Positions 55,204 to 64,000 of a DNA stretch of 64,000 nt are shown here, in pieces. Within the stretch, counting starts at the first letter, position 1; every line of letters begins with the position of its first letter. The DNA is from Adiantum capillus-veneris (lineage: Eukaryota; Streptophyta; Polypodiopsida; Polypodiales; Pteridaceae). Where the stretch lies: positions 5,296,501 to 5,360,500 of the forward strand of contig CM043942.1 of NCBI GenBank assembly GCA_014529385.2, written 5' to 3'. Made by a program: the position numbers and the translations under genes. The notes beneath the pieces are model-generated. The model worked only from the letters and a program-made list of their open reading frames with translations. It made no database searches and was not told the origin of the DNA.

Positions 55204-56153
55204 TGTGGGACGCATGGCTAACCTCACCATCCTATCTTATTGCAGTATTAGCGAGAACCACGATTCAATTGTCAATCCACGGGATGAAGCTGACTCGACT
55301 AGTGCATAGAGGCTACAAAGAGGTTGTCAATCTCTTGAAAAACAACTAACAACTCACATCTGACTCAAGCTACACTCAAGTGACTGAAATCACCAAAAGC
55401 CAATCGCTCAATCAGTAAACAATTCACATCCGTCACAGCATCAAATGACATCCAAACGTAACAAAACTTTTAGGACATGTTTATAAGACCTAAGCACACA
55501 TGCTTATGGTCTCAAATCTCACTTTAGGTCAAGTTTCAAAATCGCGACTATTAACAGCAGTGGATTTTTGACCTAGTCATTTTTGACCTAGTCATTTTTG
55601 ACCTAGTCATTTTTGACCCAGAATGCATCTAAATGCTTAGCAATTATGCCCCAATACCCCGCCTATGCTTACTTTTTTATTTGAAAGTGTAAATTCCTAG
55701 TTATGATGAAATTAAGCCGCGGGTTGACGACGCCAAAAGCTACGAAATACTGTGAAATGATTATCAATGCGTAGAGCTCTTACCTGCGATTGCAATGCAA
55801 CAAACGCGACTGCAATGCGACAACCGGGGAAGGAGTAGAAGGGGCGAGAAGGAGAGTAGTGAGCGTTGTTAGCTCATGCTGTGTATTTCTTATCCAAAAA
55901 CTTATAAAAAACTTACAAAATTTGGCTTTTATACCTAGTCAAGGTTTTTGGGTGGTCAAAACTAATAATCTAGAGTTCTACCAAAGCTGGGAAATGACTG
56001 GCTGATACAATCTGGAAGCTTGTAGCCCCGGCTCATTAATTACAGAGTTTATCCAAGAAAATAAGAGTTACAATATTCTCGATTTATCAAAATAATAAAT
56101 GTTTTACAAAGAGAACTCCAAAAAATGGTGTTCGTGTTAGCTTGCTACTAACA
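55204..56153 (-). repeat. 5' LTR of element D
   Basis: 950 bp. Plus-strand ends are TGTGGGACG and CTAACA. Homologous along its length to 11988-12910, with an expanded short repeat (four copies of GACCTAGTCATTTTT-like sequence, 55560-55620). A half palindrome motif lies at 55540-55556. Confidence 0.85.
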
Positions 56154-56289
56154 ATCACTTAAGCCGGGATGTTCAGAATTTGACACAGCAAGTGAATCCT
56201 TTGCCTGCACAAGGGACACACATTAGTCACCTTGTCCTGCATCCAGAGTTGGTCTCCTCTTCTGCTTCGGATGCATCTTCATGTGATAG
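56154..56289. other. Spacer right of element D
   Basis: Starts with ATCAC, the presumed target duplication of D. No gene or repeat is recognised before the satellite begins. Confidence 0.4.
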
Positions 56290-56837
56290 TTAGCATACAT
56301 GCTACGTATGCTAGTTAGCATATTGGCTATGGTGGCCAACTTACCAATTATGCTAGTTAGCATAGATGCTACTATGTATGCTAGTCAACATAGTCTGTAT
56401 GCTAGTTAGCATACACAGTTATGCTTGTTAGCATCTATTCTATTGTGTATGCTAGTCAGTATACATAGCAATCACCATACATGCTTATTACGCTATGTAT
56501 TCTAGTCATCATAGTCTGTATGTTAGTTAGCATACTGGGTATGCTTGCTAGCATACCCTATTATGCTAGTTAGCATACATGCTAGTTATTCTCTATATGC
56601 TTGTTAAAATAGCCTATATGCTAGTTAGCATAGTGTGTATGCTGGCTAGCATACCCAGTTATGTTAGGCATGACATTGTATGCTTGTTGGCATACTATGA
56701 GAGACTAAAAGCATGCTTTTTTTGCTAGTTAGCTTAGTCTGTATGTTAGTTAGTATAGTGGGTATGGTGGCTAGCAGACACAATATGGTAGTTAGCATAC
56801 TCAGTTATGCTAATTAGCATCCCAAATACATGGAATG
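56290..56837. repeat. Degenerate palindromic satellite (left arm)
   Basis: More than a dozen variants of TATGCTAGTTAGCATA, a near-palindrome, are scattered with irregular spacing over 540 bp (for example 56307-56322, 56349-56364, 56398-56413). Chromovirus F is inserted at its right edge, with GAATG (56833-56837) as duplication. Confidence 0.85.
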
Positions 56838-56978
56838 TGTCAGGCCAAGGGCCAACCAAGGGGTCACGGACTCGGCCAAGGGCCGGCTGCCAGTGGGAAG
56901 GGGTCCGAAAGTGGCTAGGAGCCTATTAAAGGGAGGTTGGGCGGATGGACCGGGACCAGGCAGTCCTCTCTTTTTAGA
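56838..56978 (+). repeat. 5' LTR of chromovirus F (141 bp)
   Basis: TGTCAGGCC...TTTTAGA. The 3' LTR is 145 bp because of one 4-bp insertion (GGTGGGCC versus GGACC region). The end is GA, not CA, but the matching GAATG duplications fix the limits. Very short for a chromovirus. It contains two GGCCAAGGGCC-type palindromic words. Confidence 0.93.
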
Positions 56979-56979
56979 T

Positions 56980-56991
56980 TGGTATCAGAGC
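56980..56991 (+). promoter_or_regulatory. Primer-binding site of chromovirus F
   Basis: TGGTATCAGAGC, one base after the LTR, is a perfect complement of the plant initiator tRNA-Met 3' end. Confidence 0.95.
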
Positions 56992-57320
56992 TTCAGGCTA
57001 TTTTGAGAACTTAGGCATGTTTTTTTCTTAGATGCATGTGGCATGCACAACCCACAAAGGGAGGAAGAAGAAGAGGCCGAATCCCGCGCGTGCAGCAAAC
57101 CCTAGTCGGGGACAAGGGTGTCTGACGACCTACACCAAATCGCATGTTGTTGGGCTCAGTGGGAGCGCAAGGGAAAAGCAGAGACTTTTCGTGCTTGGCC
57201 CGCCCTCAAAGAGCTGTTGTATAGCGAGCTCCATCACCATGTTCATGGCGCGCTGTCGGCGACATGCAGCAGACAGTTTTGCGTTAAAAAAAAAAAATCC
57301 CTATGCGCTCCTTACCGCAC

Positions 57321-57544
57321 TGTCGAAGCAAGGGACTTGCCGATACACCGTGTGCGAGCCACAAATGGCTCCAAGCACACAACAAGACTAATCTAGCAAG
57401 CTCAAGAGAGCAAAGGGTGTGTCACTCACTGCTCTACGCTCGCCTTCGTGGTGGATTCCTCGCCGCGATGAAGAAGAAGCTACAATCGTGCCGCGCTCAA
57501 CCGCTTTGCCACCGTCGTGCCTTCGTAATGCTCGATCGCACACA

Positions 57545-57584
<40 letters not shown>

Positions 57585-57900
57585 TACACACACACACAAG
57601 GAGGTGAAGAAAAAGAAGATGGAGATGGAGATGGAGCAAGAGCACTCTTCTATTGCACAAATGAGAGAATAAGTGAATTTTAGGTTTAGTTGGCTTTTAT
57701 ATGAGCTCACCCCATTCACACTTGGGCACCCATACTTAGCCAACTAATCCCTTGAATGTCCCGGTTAGAGTGCGCCTCTCATCAACGATCACTCTTGCCC
57801 TTTTCCTATTGGTCCGACAAGCACGGTACCTGACTCTACCAAATACATAATACACGTCCGTCGTAGGTGATGGGGTGTCCGTGAGCCGTGAGGGTTAACA
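57321..57900 (-). mobile_element. Inverted family H LTR inside the leader of F
   Basis: 580 bp on the minus strand, TGTTAACCC (57900) to TCGACA (57321), homologous to 7830-8491. The sequence to its right, read on the minus strand, ends GGTGAAGGGAAA directly before TGTTAACC and may be a residual polypurine tract. The five-base flanks CGCAC and TTTCC do not match, so it is not a clean solo LTR. It contains a CT/CA microsatellite at 57547-57598. Confidence 0.75.
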
Positions 57901-58009
57901 TTTCCCTTCACCTTGGCCAACCCTAATGGCCTAGTTAAGGGACTCTACCCACGGTGATTGATTTGGCAAGCCACGTTTTGTTCTTTGGCTCGAATCCGTT
58001 CATCGTGGG

Positions 58010-58340
58010 CACACAAGCACACAACGGCTGTGGAGTTATACAAATTTTGCAGTCCAAATCTGCTGCAACTCGGTTTCTACAGTTTTGCAAAGCTAACGAT
58101 TGGTGGAAAAGTTCCCGGATTTGGCTTCTTGCATACGATGCCAGCCAACTCGGTGGTGAAGGTACTTTGCTTCGTGTCCACAAGCTTATCATCGGCTGCA
58201 ACATTTGTCGGAAAATTTCAAGTTCCTCTGGCGTAGTGCATACGATGCAACCCCGCTCGTTGGCAACTCCAACTTGATCGAGGCTTTCAAGAGCATCATC
58301 GGCTGCAGACTTGATCATTATTTTCCAGCTACTCTTCGTT
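58010..58340 (+). repeat. Leader of F with a diverged internal repeat
   Basis: Two similar segments (about 58120-58225 and 58235-58315) share GCATACGATGC, CAACTC and ATCATCGGCTGCA in the same order. This is probably an old duplication in the untranslated leader before the Gag ATG at 58478. No coding role is evident. Confidence 0.45.
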
Positions 58341-58477
58341 TTGGATTGACGTTCGCTTTCGAATTCGGCGTTTTTTCCCATCAAAGGCGTAATTATACGG
58401 TTATTGTTAGTAACCTGCTACGAGCTCGTTGGAATTCAGGTATTCCTCTTTCTTTTCTCGCACAGTACGTCCACAGC

Positions 58478-59660
58478 ATGGATTCGGACATAGATATGCA
58501 TCATGCATTTGATTTCGAGCAGCCCGCACCCGTTTTGTCTGCCGATGCCACGCGGACGGTTCCTCTCACGGAGAGTAATCGTGCCACAACGGCGACAGAC
58601 GATGCGTATGAGTTGCTGGACATGCAAGATTTCCGTGCATTGCAAACACGCATGACTGTGCTTGAAACGAATTTTGCACAATTAAATCAGAATGTCACAG
58701 CATTATCCGATTTGATTAAGTTGCATATGCGGCAGCAGGCCATGGGCCCTGCCAGTCAGCCAACTCAGGAGCACGGCTCCACAGCAAGCCAAGGGCCGGC
58801 CGCTGGGAAAGGCTCTCCTCCGGGACCGCTGCACTCTATGACCCAAAAAGAGGTGGACGATTTGTTGAAAAATACAAAGCCACCAATTTTTCAGGGAGAA
58901 GAGCGTGAGCGAAACAAGGACACCGTGAATATTTTTCTCAGTAAGTGGGATGGTATTCATGACCTTAGACATACCCCGGATGCAACCAAGGCGCTGCAGA
59001 CAAGTCTGACTTTGGACGGCAAGGCCTACAAATGGTGGATGTCTCTCAAGGAGAAGGGCATGCTACCACAGACTTGGGCAGCTTTTGAGACTGTCTTCAA
59101 GGAATTTCTACCTACCAATGAGAAGAATAGAAATTGGACTGCCTGGGACGAATGTTCTATGCGCTAGCATAAAACATTATTGGAATATATTTCCCATTAT
59201 CGGGATGTGATCCTCAAGCTGGAAGGGATGGATACCTTTCAGCAGGTGCGTGGGTTCATCCGTGGGTTAACTCCCGAGCTTAAGAAGCACGTGAAAACCC
59301 AGGATCCACAAACACTTGAGGACGCAATAGTGCAAGCTCACATCCATGATGATCCCGATGATCGGGCATTGCATAGTTCGCATGTGCATGGCACTACACC
59401 TGTTTCAACACGTCCACAACATGTGCATCATAAAAGAAAAAATGTCTCTACTGCATCAGAGACCTCCAAAAAGCCCAAGGGGTCTAGAGGTCCTCTCTCA
59501 ACGGAAGAATTTGAGAAAGCCAAAAAAGAAAAGTTGTGCTTTAAATGTTTGGGAACTGGACATAGCAAAACGGATTGTCCCAAGGGGAAATCTGTTGCTC
59601 AAGACAAGGGGAAGGAAAAAGCAGTGCACATGGTGCAGCTTTTACCTCTTGAATCCTCTT
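58478..59660 (+). pseudogene. gag: Chromovirus F Gag
   Basis: It starts at ATG 58478 ('MDSDIDMHHAFDFEQPAP'). A short coiled-coil segment ('LQTRMTVLETNFAQLNQNVTA') precedes the capsid part 'KPPIFQGEERERNKDTVNIF...LDGKAYKWWMSL...FETVFKEFLP'. A TAG at 59165 interrupts it and the same frame continues with 'LEYISHYRDVILKLEGMD'. A CCHC knuckle 'CFKCLGTGHSKTDC' lies at about 59540-59580. The frame runs on into the protease. Confidence 0.9.
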
Positions 59661-61745
59661 CCCAGTTTGCTAATGTGGAAGTAACACACACCGAGGCGGT
59701 GCATGAGTGCTGTATCACGGCCTCCATGTGGCAGCAGACTTTCGGACCACATGAGTTGGTGCGTATGCATGGCTCTATCCAAGGGCATAGGGTGCGGATC
59801 TTGGTAGACGATGGTGCGTCGCACAATTTCATCAATTATAAATTGGTGAAACGACTCAAATTGCCCCAAACCCCGAGTTCCCATCGCTACAAGGTAGCAA
59901 TGATTAACGGCCATGATGCTGAGATATGGGAAACTCAGGTTAAAGATGTACCTCTGGAAATTCAAGGATACCGTACCTCTTTGGACTTCCAAGTCATGAA
60001 TATGGAGAGCGCAGATGTGGTTCTTAGTCGTGAATGGTTGCATAGTTTAGGATCATCCCTTAGACGTAGCTATGAGCATAATAGTGTAATGTTTGAATCC
60101 AATGGTGTGCACGTGCTGCTGTTGGGGGAGAAGGATGTACCTTCCTCACCACTTATTTGTACAACTGAGCTTATGAAGCTCGCTTCTGATGATGCAATAG
60201 AAGAACTCTTTTTGTGTTACTCACTGTGCCATTTTATTTCCAATGTGGATGATGTTCTTAATGATGATAAAGTTTTGAATAAAACTTCCTCAACGCCGCA
60301 TTCTTCTCTCTCTCTTCTTCCAGCTATGTCTACTAATTCAAAACAAGCAAATGTTGCTAATTAATTAAAGGAACTTTTAAGGGAATTCAAGGATGTTTTC
60401 CCAAATGATTTACCACCAGGGCTACCGCCGACACGTTCTGTGCAACATGGCATAGACGTGGTTGCCGGTAGTAAGCCAGTGAGTAAACTGCCTTGCCGAA
60501 TGAGTCATTCTGAGGCTACTGAGGTGGAACGTCAACTTGCTGACTATCTCAGTAGAGGGTTTATTCAACCAAGTTCTTCACCATGGGCCTCTCCCATTCT
60601 CTTGGTGAAGAAAAAGGACGGTAGTATGCGCATGAGCGTAGATTACCGTGGATTAAATGCGGTTACTGTTAAGAACAAGTACCCATTGCCATGAGTAGAT
60701 GAGTTTTTTGATAAGCTCACCCACACTCTTATATTTTCAAAGATTGATTTAAGATCTGGGTATCATCAAGTACGCATCAGGCTTGCAGATATACCCAAAA
60801 CAGCGTTCCGAACAAGGTTTGGACATTATGAGTTTTTGGTGATGCCCTTTGGGTTAACCAATGCTCCAGCTACGTTCATGACACTCATGGATAGTGTCTT
60901 GAGACCGTACTTGGAAAAGTTTGTTATCGTTTTTCTCAATGACATTCTTGTTTATAGTGCCACTGAGGAAGAGCACTTAGCACATTTGAAACAAGTGTTT
61001 CATTTGTTACGCCAAAATCGGTTATATGCCAAGGAATCCAAATGTGATTTTCTCAAGGAGGAAATTCACTACTTGGGGCATGTTATTTCGGATGCAGGGT
61101 TACACATGGATCAATCCAAGGTGGATGCCATTCGGAGGTGGCCCTCTCCCAAAAATTTGGAAGAGCTCCAGATTTTTTTAGGCTTTGCAGGTTTTTATCG
61201 TCGATTCGTTAAAAACTATGCCCATATTGCTGTTCCCATGAAAGATCAAATGAAAGCCAAGGGCAAGACCTTTCAGTGGGGATTAGAACAACAGCAAAGT
61301 TTTGACAAACTTAAGGACACATTAGCCACAGCTCCTGTTTTGGCTATTGTGGATCCCTTAAAGCCATTCGTTTTGGAAACGGATGCTAGTAATCGTGCGA
61401 TTGGAACAGTCCTTCTGCAGGAGGGAAGGCCAATTGCATTTGAAAGCAAGAAGCTGGATTCAACACAACAGAATTACTCTGCTTACAAACGAGAGCTCTA
61501 TGCAATAGTGTCTGCTTTAAAGACATGGCGACATTATTTATATGGTGCACAGTTCGAGATTGTGTTCGACCATGAAAGCATCAAGTGGTTCACACAACAA
61601 AGTGATTTGAAGGGTCGCAAGACCAGGTGGGCTGAGATTCTTCTGGAGTATGATGCCAAGCTACGATATCGCAAAGGGTGGTACAATGTAGTGGCTGATG
61701 CTCTCAGCCAAATGCCAGAGATCAACTCTCTCCTTTTCACAGATT
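59661..61745 (+). pseudogene. pol: Chromovirus F protease, RT and RNase H
   Basis: Protease: 'RILVDDGASHNFINYKLV' (about 59800-59850), where Asp replaces the Ser/Thr of DSG/DTG. The frame meets TAA at 60362 and TGA at 60692 (after 'KNKYPLP', where Arg is conserved). RT: '[21 protein letters not shown]', '[15 protein letters not shown]', '[14 protein letters not shown]', and the active site '[10 protein letters not shown]', in which the first Asp of the catalytic pair is Asn. RNase H: '[13 protein letters not shown]' (about 61374), '[18 protein letters not shown]', '[17 protein letters not shown]', 'VADALSQMP'. The enzyme would be inactive because of the Asp loss alone. Confidence 0.93.
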
Positions 61746-63072
61746 GCGGAGTGAGTTTTTGGCATCTCTCAAAGGTAAGTGCGAGCATGATACTGCATAC
61801 ACCAAGGTGTGGAGCTATGTTAGAAAGAGGGATCCTTCTCACTCCAATGTTGGTAGTGGTTTTGTTTCCTCCACACCCAGTTCTCCTCTTTCGAGTGATG
61901 AACTGCAGAGATGGAAGAATTTTTCCATAGATGATGGGTACCTACTCCACAAGGGGAGAGTGTGTGTACCGATGAACGCGGACATTCGGCGCCAAATTCT
62001 TTATGAATGTCACGATAGTCCAAGTGCAGGGCACCCGGGAATTAAGAAAACTTATGCACTCGTAAGACGACAGTTTTACTGGCCAGGTTTGCATGGGTAT
62101 GTTCAAGACTATGTCTTGCATTGCCAAAAATGTCAAGTTAATAAAGCAGAGCGCCTGAAAGCAGGAGGACTCTTACATCCTTTAGAGATTCCCAATGGTA
62201 AATGGGAAAGTATCTCCATGGATTTTATTGTGGGTTTACCAACCACTATTCGAGGACATGACTCGGTATGGGTGGTCGTAGACCGGTTGCCTAAACTTTG
62301 TCGGTTTATTCCAACCAAGTCAACCATTAAGACTCTAGAATTAGTGAAGTTATTTGTGGACAATCTTTACAGGTTGTATGGATTGCCAAGTAACATTGTG
62401 AGTGATCGTGATCCCAAGTTTAACAGTCATTTTTGGAGGGCTGTTTTTAAACGATTGGGTACACAACTTAATTTAAGTACGGCTGATCACCCTGAAACAG
62501 ATGGTCAGACGGAATGAGTCAACCAAGTGCTAGAGGATATGCTACGAGCATATGTTAGCAAGAAGCAATCCGATTGGGAAGATTATCTTCCTATTCTTGA
62601 GTTTGCATATAATAGTGCTAAGCATGTTACAACTGGTTTTAGTCCTTTCATGCTTATGTATGGTTTTCAACCTAGATCACCAGTGACAGTGGGGTTGGCA
62701 ACTGAAAATCTCCAACAGGTCAAGGAGTTCCTCCAAGATCATATGGAAATGCTGAGACTTGCTCGTCAAAATGTTCGACAAGCACAGGATCGGTATAAGA
62801 AGTATGCTGATGAGAAACGTCGGCAAGTTACCTTCACGGAAGGGGAAGAGGTATTTTTGCGTGTACTAGAGCATTTAGAAAGTCTGAAGACTGGGCCTAC
62901 ACCCAAATTATCTCCACGTTATTGTGGGCCATTCAAGATACTCAAGCGAGTTGGAGATAGGGCCTACAAACTTGAGTTACCTGCGCACTCTCGTGTCCAT
63001 CCGGTATTTCATGTAAGTCATTTACGTAAACACTTGCATGGGGACGACAATGTTATCGGCCATATTGGTTGA
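61744..63072 (+). pseudogene. pol: Chromovirus F integrase
   Basis: It follows a one-base frameshift near 61745. HHCC: 'HDSPSAGHPGIKKT' and 'HCQKCQ'. Core: 'SMDFIVGLPTT' (Asp), 'VSDRDPKFNSHFW' (Asp), 'HPETDGQTE' (Glu), immediately followed by TGA at 62515, where the family has Arg ('RVNQVLEDMLRAYV' pattern). C-terminal GPY/F motif: 'LSPRYCGPFKILKRVGDRAYKLELP' and 'HPVFHVSHLRKHL'. The frame changes again near 63040-63070 into the chromodomain. Confidence 0.92.
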
Positions 63073-63283
63073 TTTCACTGAACCTCCCATTCTACCGCAT
63101 GAACGTGAACGCATTTTAGATTTTCATGAACTTCGTACTCGTCATCATGTACGTAGTCAAGCTTTAGTCAAGTGGAAAGATTGCCCTGAAGAGGGTGTCA
63201 CTTGGGAAAACATTAGTGTTCTTAAGAAGAAATTCCCCACTTTTGTTTTCGAGGACGAAAACGCTTCTCCAAGGGGGGAGTAA
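63060..63283 (+). pseudogene. Chromovirus F integrase chromodomain
   Basis: The segment 'ILDFHELRTRHHVRSQALVKW' followed by 'KDCPEEGVTWENISVLKKKFP' matches the chromodomain core (beta strands plus C-terminal helix) typical of chromoviruses; such domains direct integration to particular histone marks. The stop TAA (63281-63283) overlaps the end of the polypurine tract and abuts the 3' LTR, a compact arrangement seen in this group. Confidence 0.85.
63271..63280 (+). promoter_or_regulatory. Polypurine tract of chromovirus F
   Basis: AAGGGGGGAG, embedded in the last codons of Pol, three bases before the 3' LTR. TTCGAGGACGAAAA upstream is a common word in plant Ty3 3' ends and is also found at 7790-7806. 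Confidence 0.9.
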
Positions 63284-63428
63284 TGTCAGGCCAAGGGCCA
63301 ACCAAGGGGTCACGGACTCGGCCAAGGGCCGGCTTCCAGTGGGAAGGGGTCAGAAAGTGGCTAGGAGCCTATTAAAGGGAGGTTGGGCGGATGGGTGGGC
63401 CGGGACCTGGCAGTCCTTTGGTTTTAGA
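63284..63428 (+). repeat. 3' LTR of chromovirus F (145 bp)
   Basis: TGTCAGGCC...TTTTAGA, with GAATG duplicated at 63429-63433. A few substitutions and one 4-bp insertion distinguish it from the 5' LTR. Confidence 0.93.
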
Positions 63429-63433
63429 GAATG

Positions 63434-63560
63434 CTTATTGACAAACTAAGTATAAAAGAAATCATAATGATATGCTACCTAGCATATTGTATATATGTAC
63501 ATAGTCATTATGTTAACTACCACACATCACATACTTAACAACATTTTTAGTATGCTACTT
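63434..63560. repeat. Degenerate palindromic satellite (right arm)
   Basis: ATGCTACCTAGCATA, TTATGTTAAC and related words continue the satellite seen at 56290-56837, as expected if F inserted inside it. The repeat is more degraded here. Confidence 0.6.
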
Positions 63561-63613
63561 GTTATGTTAACAATCCAACTTTGCATTTTTACTAGCCATT
63601 TGGATATGATAAT

Positions 63614-64000
63614 TGTTGGCGGTCAAGCCAGATGGGATCCCTTCTAGTTGGTCCTTCTTCTATGAGCCCAAAATTTCAATGTCTCTTCATTTATTTTCCG
63701 AAAAGCATTGTAATTATTTGTAGTCCCTGATTATAAATGGGCAATCTCTAAGAAGGTAAGATGTAAAGTCTACAAGAGAGTCTGAGTTTGGTAAAGTCGG
63801 CCATTGGCAAAAAAATCCCTAGGTATTAAGCCTAAGTGGGAAAAGAACACCTCCTTATTATTAAGTTTTGAAGTATTGAGCGTACGACTGAGAGTGACAA
63901 CTCTTTGGCAGCTTGTAATCCTCACATCTTGAGCTCCGGTAATGACATTTCAATTCTAAAACTTGCATTGTGTTCCTTGTTCGATGCTCTTTCATTCAAG
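63614..64000 (+). mobile_element. Probable partial LTR at the window edge
   Basis: It begins TGTTGGCGGTCAAGCC, a common LTR start, and contains ATTATAAATGG near 63731 (possible TATA) and transcribed-type sequence downstream. No polypurine tract precedes it, so it would be a 5' or solo LTR. The right end lies outside the window and cannot be verified. Confidence 0.4.

Larger units (their letters stand above)
11988..56153 (-). mobile_element. Giant nested Ty3 (Athila/Tat-like) element D
   Basis: A 923-bp LTR on the left (11988-12910) and a homologous 950-bp LTR on the right (55204-56153) have the same minus-strand orientation. The polypurine tract abuts the left LTR and a tRNA-Asp-like primer site abuts the right one, as expected for the 3' and 5' ends of one minus-strand element. 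No further copy of this LTR lies between them except an 880-bp tandem duplication at the left end. Flanks are ATTAT (left) and ATCAC (right), which differ by two C/T changes. Coding order on the minus strand is gag, protease, RT/RNase H, integrase, second retropepsin-like domain, palindrome tract, ORF-X. Inserted in it are E, Copia A (with B) and Copia C; subtracting these leaves about 18.7 kb. The alternative is two partial elements of one family joined by deletion. Confidence 0.6.
56838..63428 (+). mobile_element. Ty3 chromovirus F
   Basis: 6591 bp with LTRs 56838-56978 and 63284-63428, duplication GAATG on both sides, primer site at 56980 and polypurine tract before the 3' LTR. Gag, protease, RT, RNase H, integrase and chromodomain follow in order. 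It is broken by at least four nonsense codons and two frameshifts. It carries an inverted family H LTR in its leader, which adds about 0.6 kb. Confidence 0.95.

Noticed and set aside
58436-58681. Minus-strand frames within chromovirus F Gag
   Set aside because: Antisense shadows of a clear Gag frame.

Overview
The window is eukaryotic nuclear DNA from a land plant with a repeat-dense genome. It is AT-rich and has almost no host genes. The evidence is nested LTR retrotransposons carrying plant-type primer sites (initiator tRNA-Met, and one tRNA-Asp-like site), a chromodomain Ty3 element, Copia polyproteins and a Penelope-like element. A seed-free plant (fern or lycophyte) or a gymnosperm would fit, but I cannot name a species. 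No rRNA, tRNA gene, CRISPR or bacterial operon was seen.

Left part (1-11987). A decayed Penelope-like element (PLE) with no recognisable endonuclease occupies about 1.3-4.9 kb. It is followed by 3' ends and LTRs of degraded LTR elements (4.95-8.49 kb; one LTR carries a long GA/CA microsatellite), AT-rich DNA, and the one plausible host-derived gene, a protein-kinase-like pseudogene at 9680-10906.

Middle part (11988-56153). I read this as one giant minus-strand Ty3 (Athila/Tat-like) element, called D here. Its 3' LTR is on the left and its 5' LTR plus primer site on the right. Younger insertions have expanded it to 44 kb; subtracting them leaves about 18.7 kb. The nested insertions are: E, a minus-strand Ty3 gag-pol block with a 1711-residue open frame, bounded by 377-bp LTR-like repeats; Copia A (30107-40647, duplication GTCTC), itself interrupted by Copia B (34105-39262); and Copia C (44925-50470, duplication CTTCC), a young element with only two nonsense codons in its polyprotein. 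D has a retropepsin upstream of RT, two integrase zinc modules, a second retropepsin-like domain after integrase, and a further large ORF (ORF-X) near its 3' end. Two noncoding tracts of D carry a repeated palindrome about every 280 bp.

Right part (56154-64000). A degenerate palindromic satellite is split by chromovirus F (56838-63428, duplication GAATG), which has unusually short LTRs (141/145 bp), a C-terminal chromodomain and an inverted foreign LTR in its leader. A probable partial LTR starts near 63614.

Inferred insertion order: D and the satellite are oldest; E and A came later; B went into A; C looks most recent. No complete host gene is supported. The coding sequences are retroelement proteins (gag, protease, RT/RNase H, integrase), mostly broken by stops and frameshifts.
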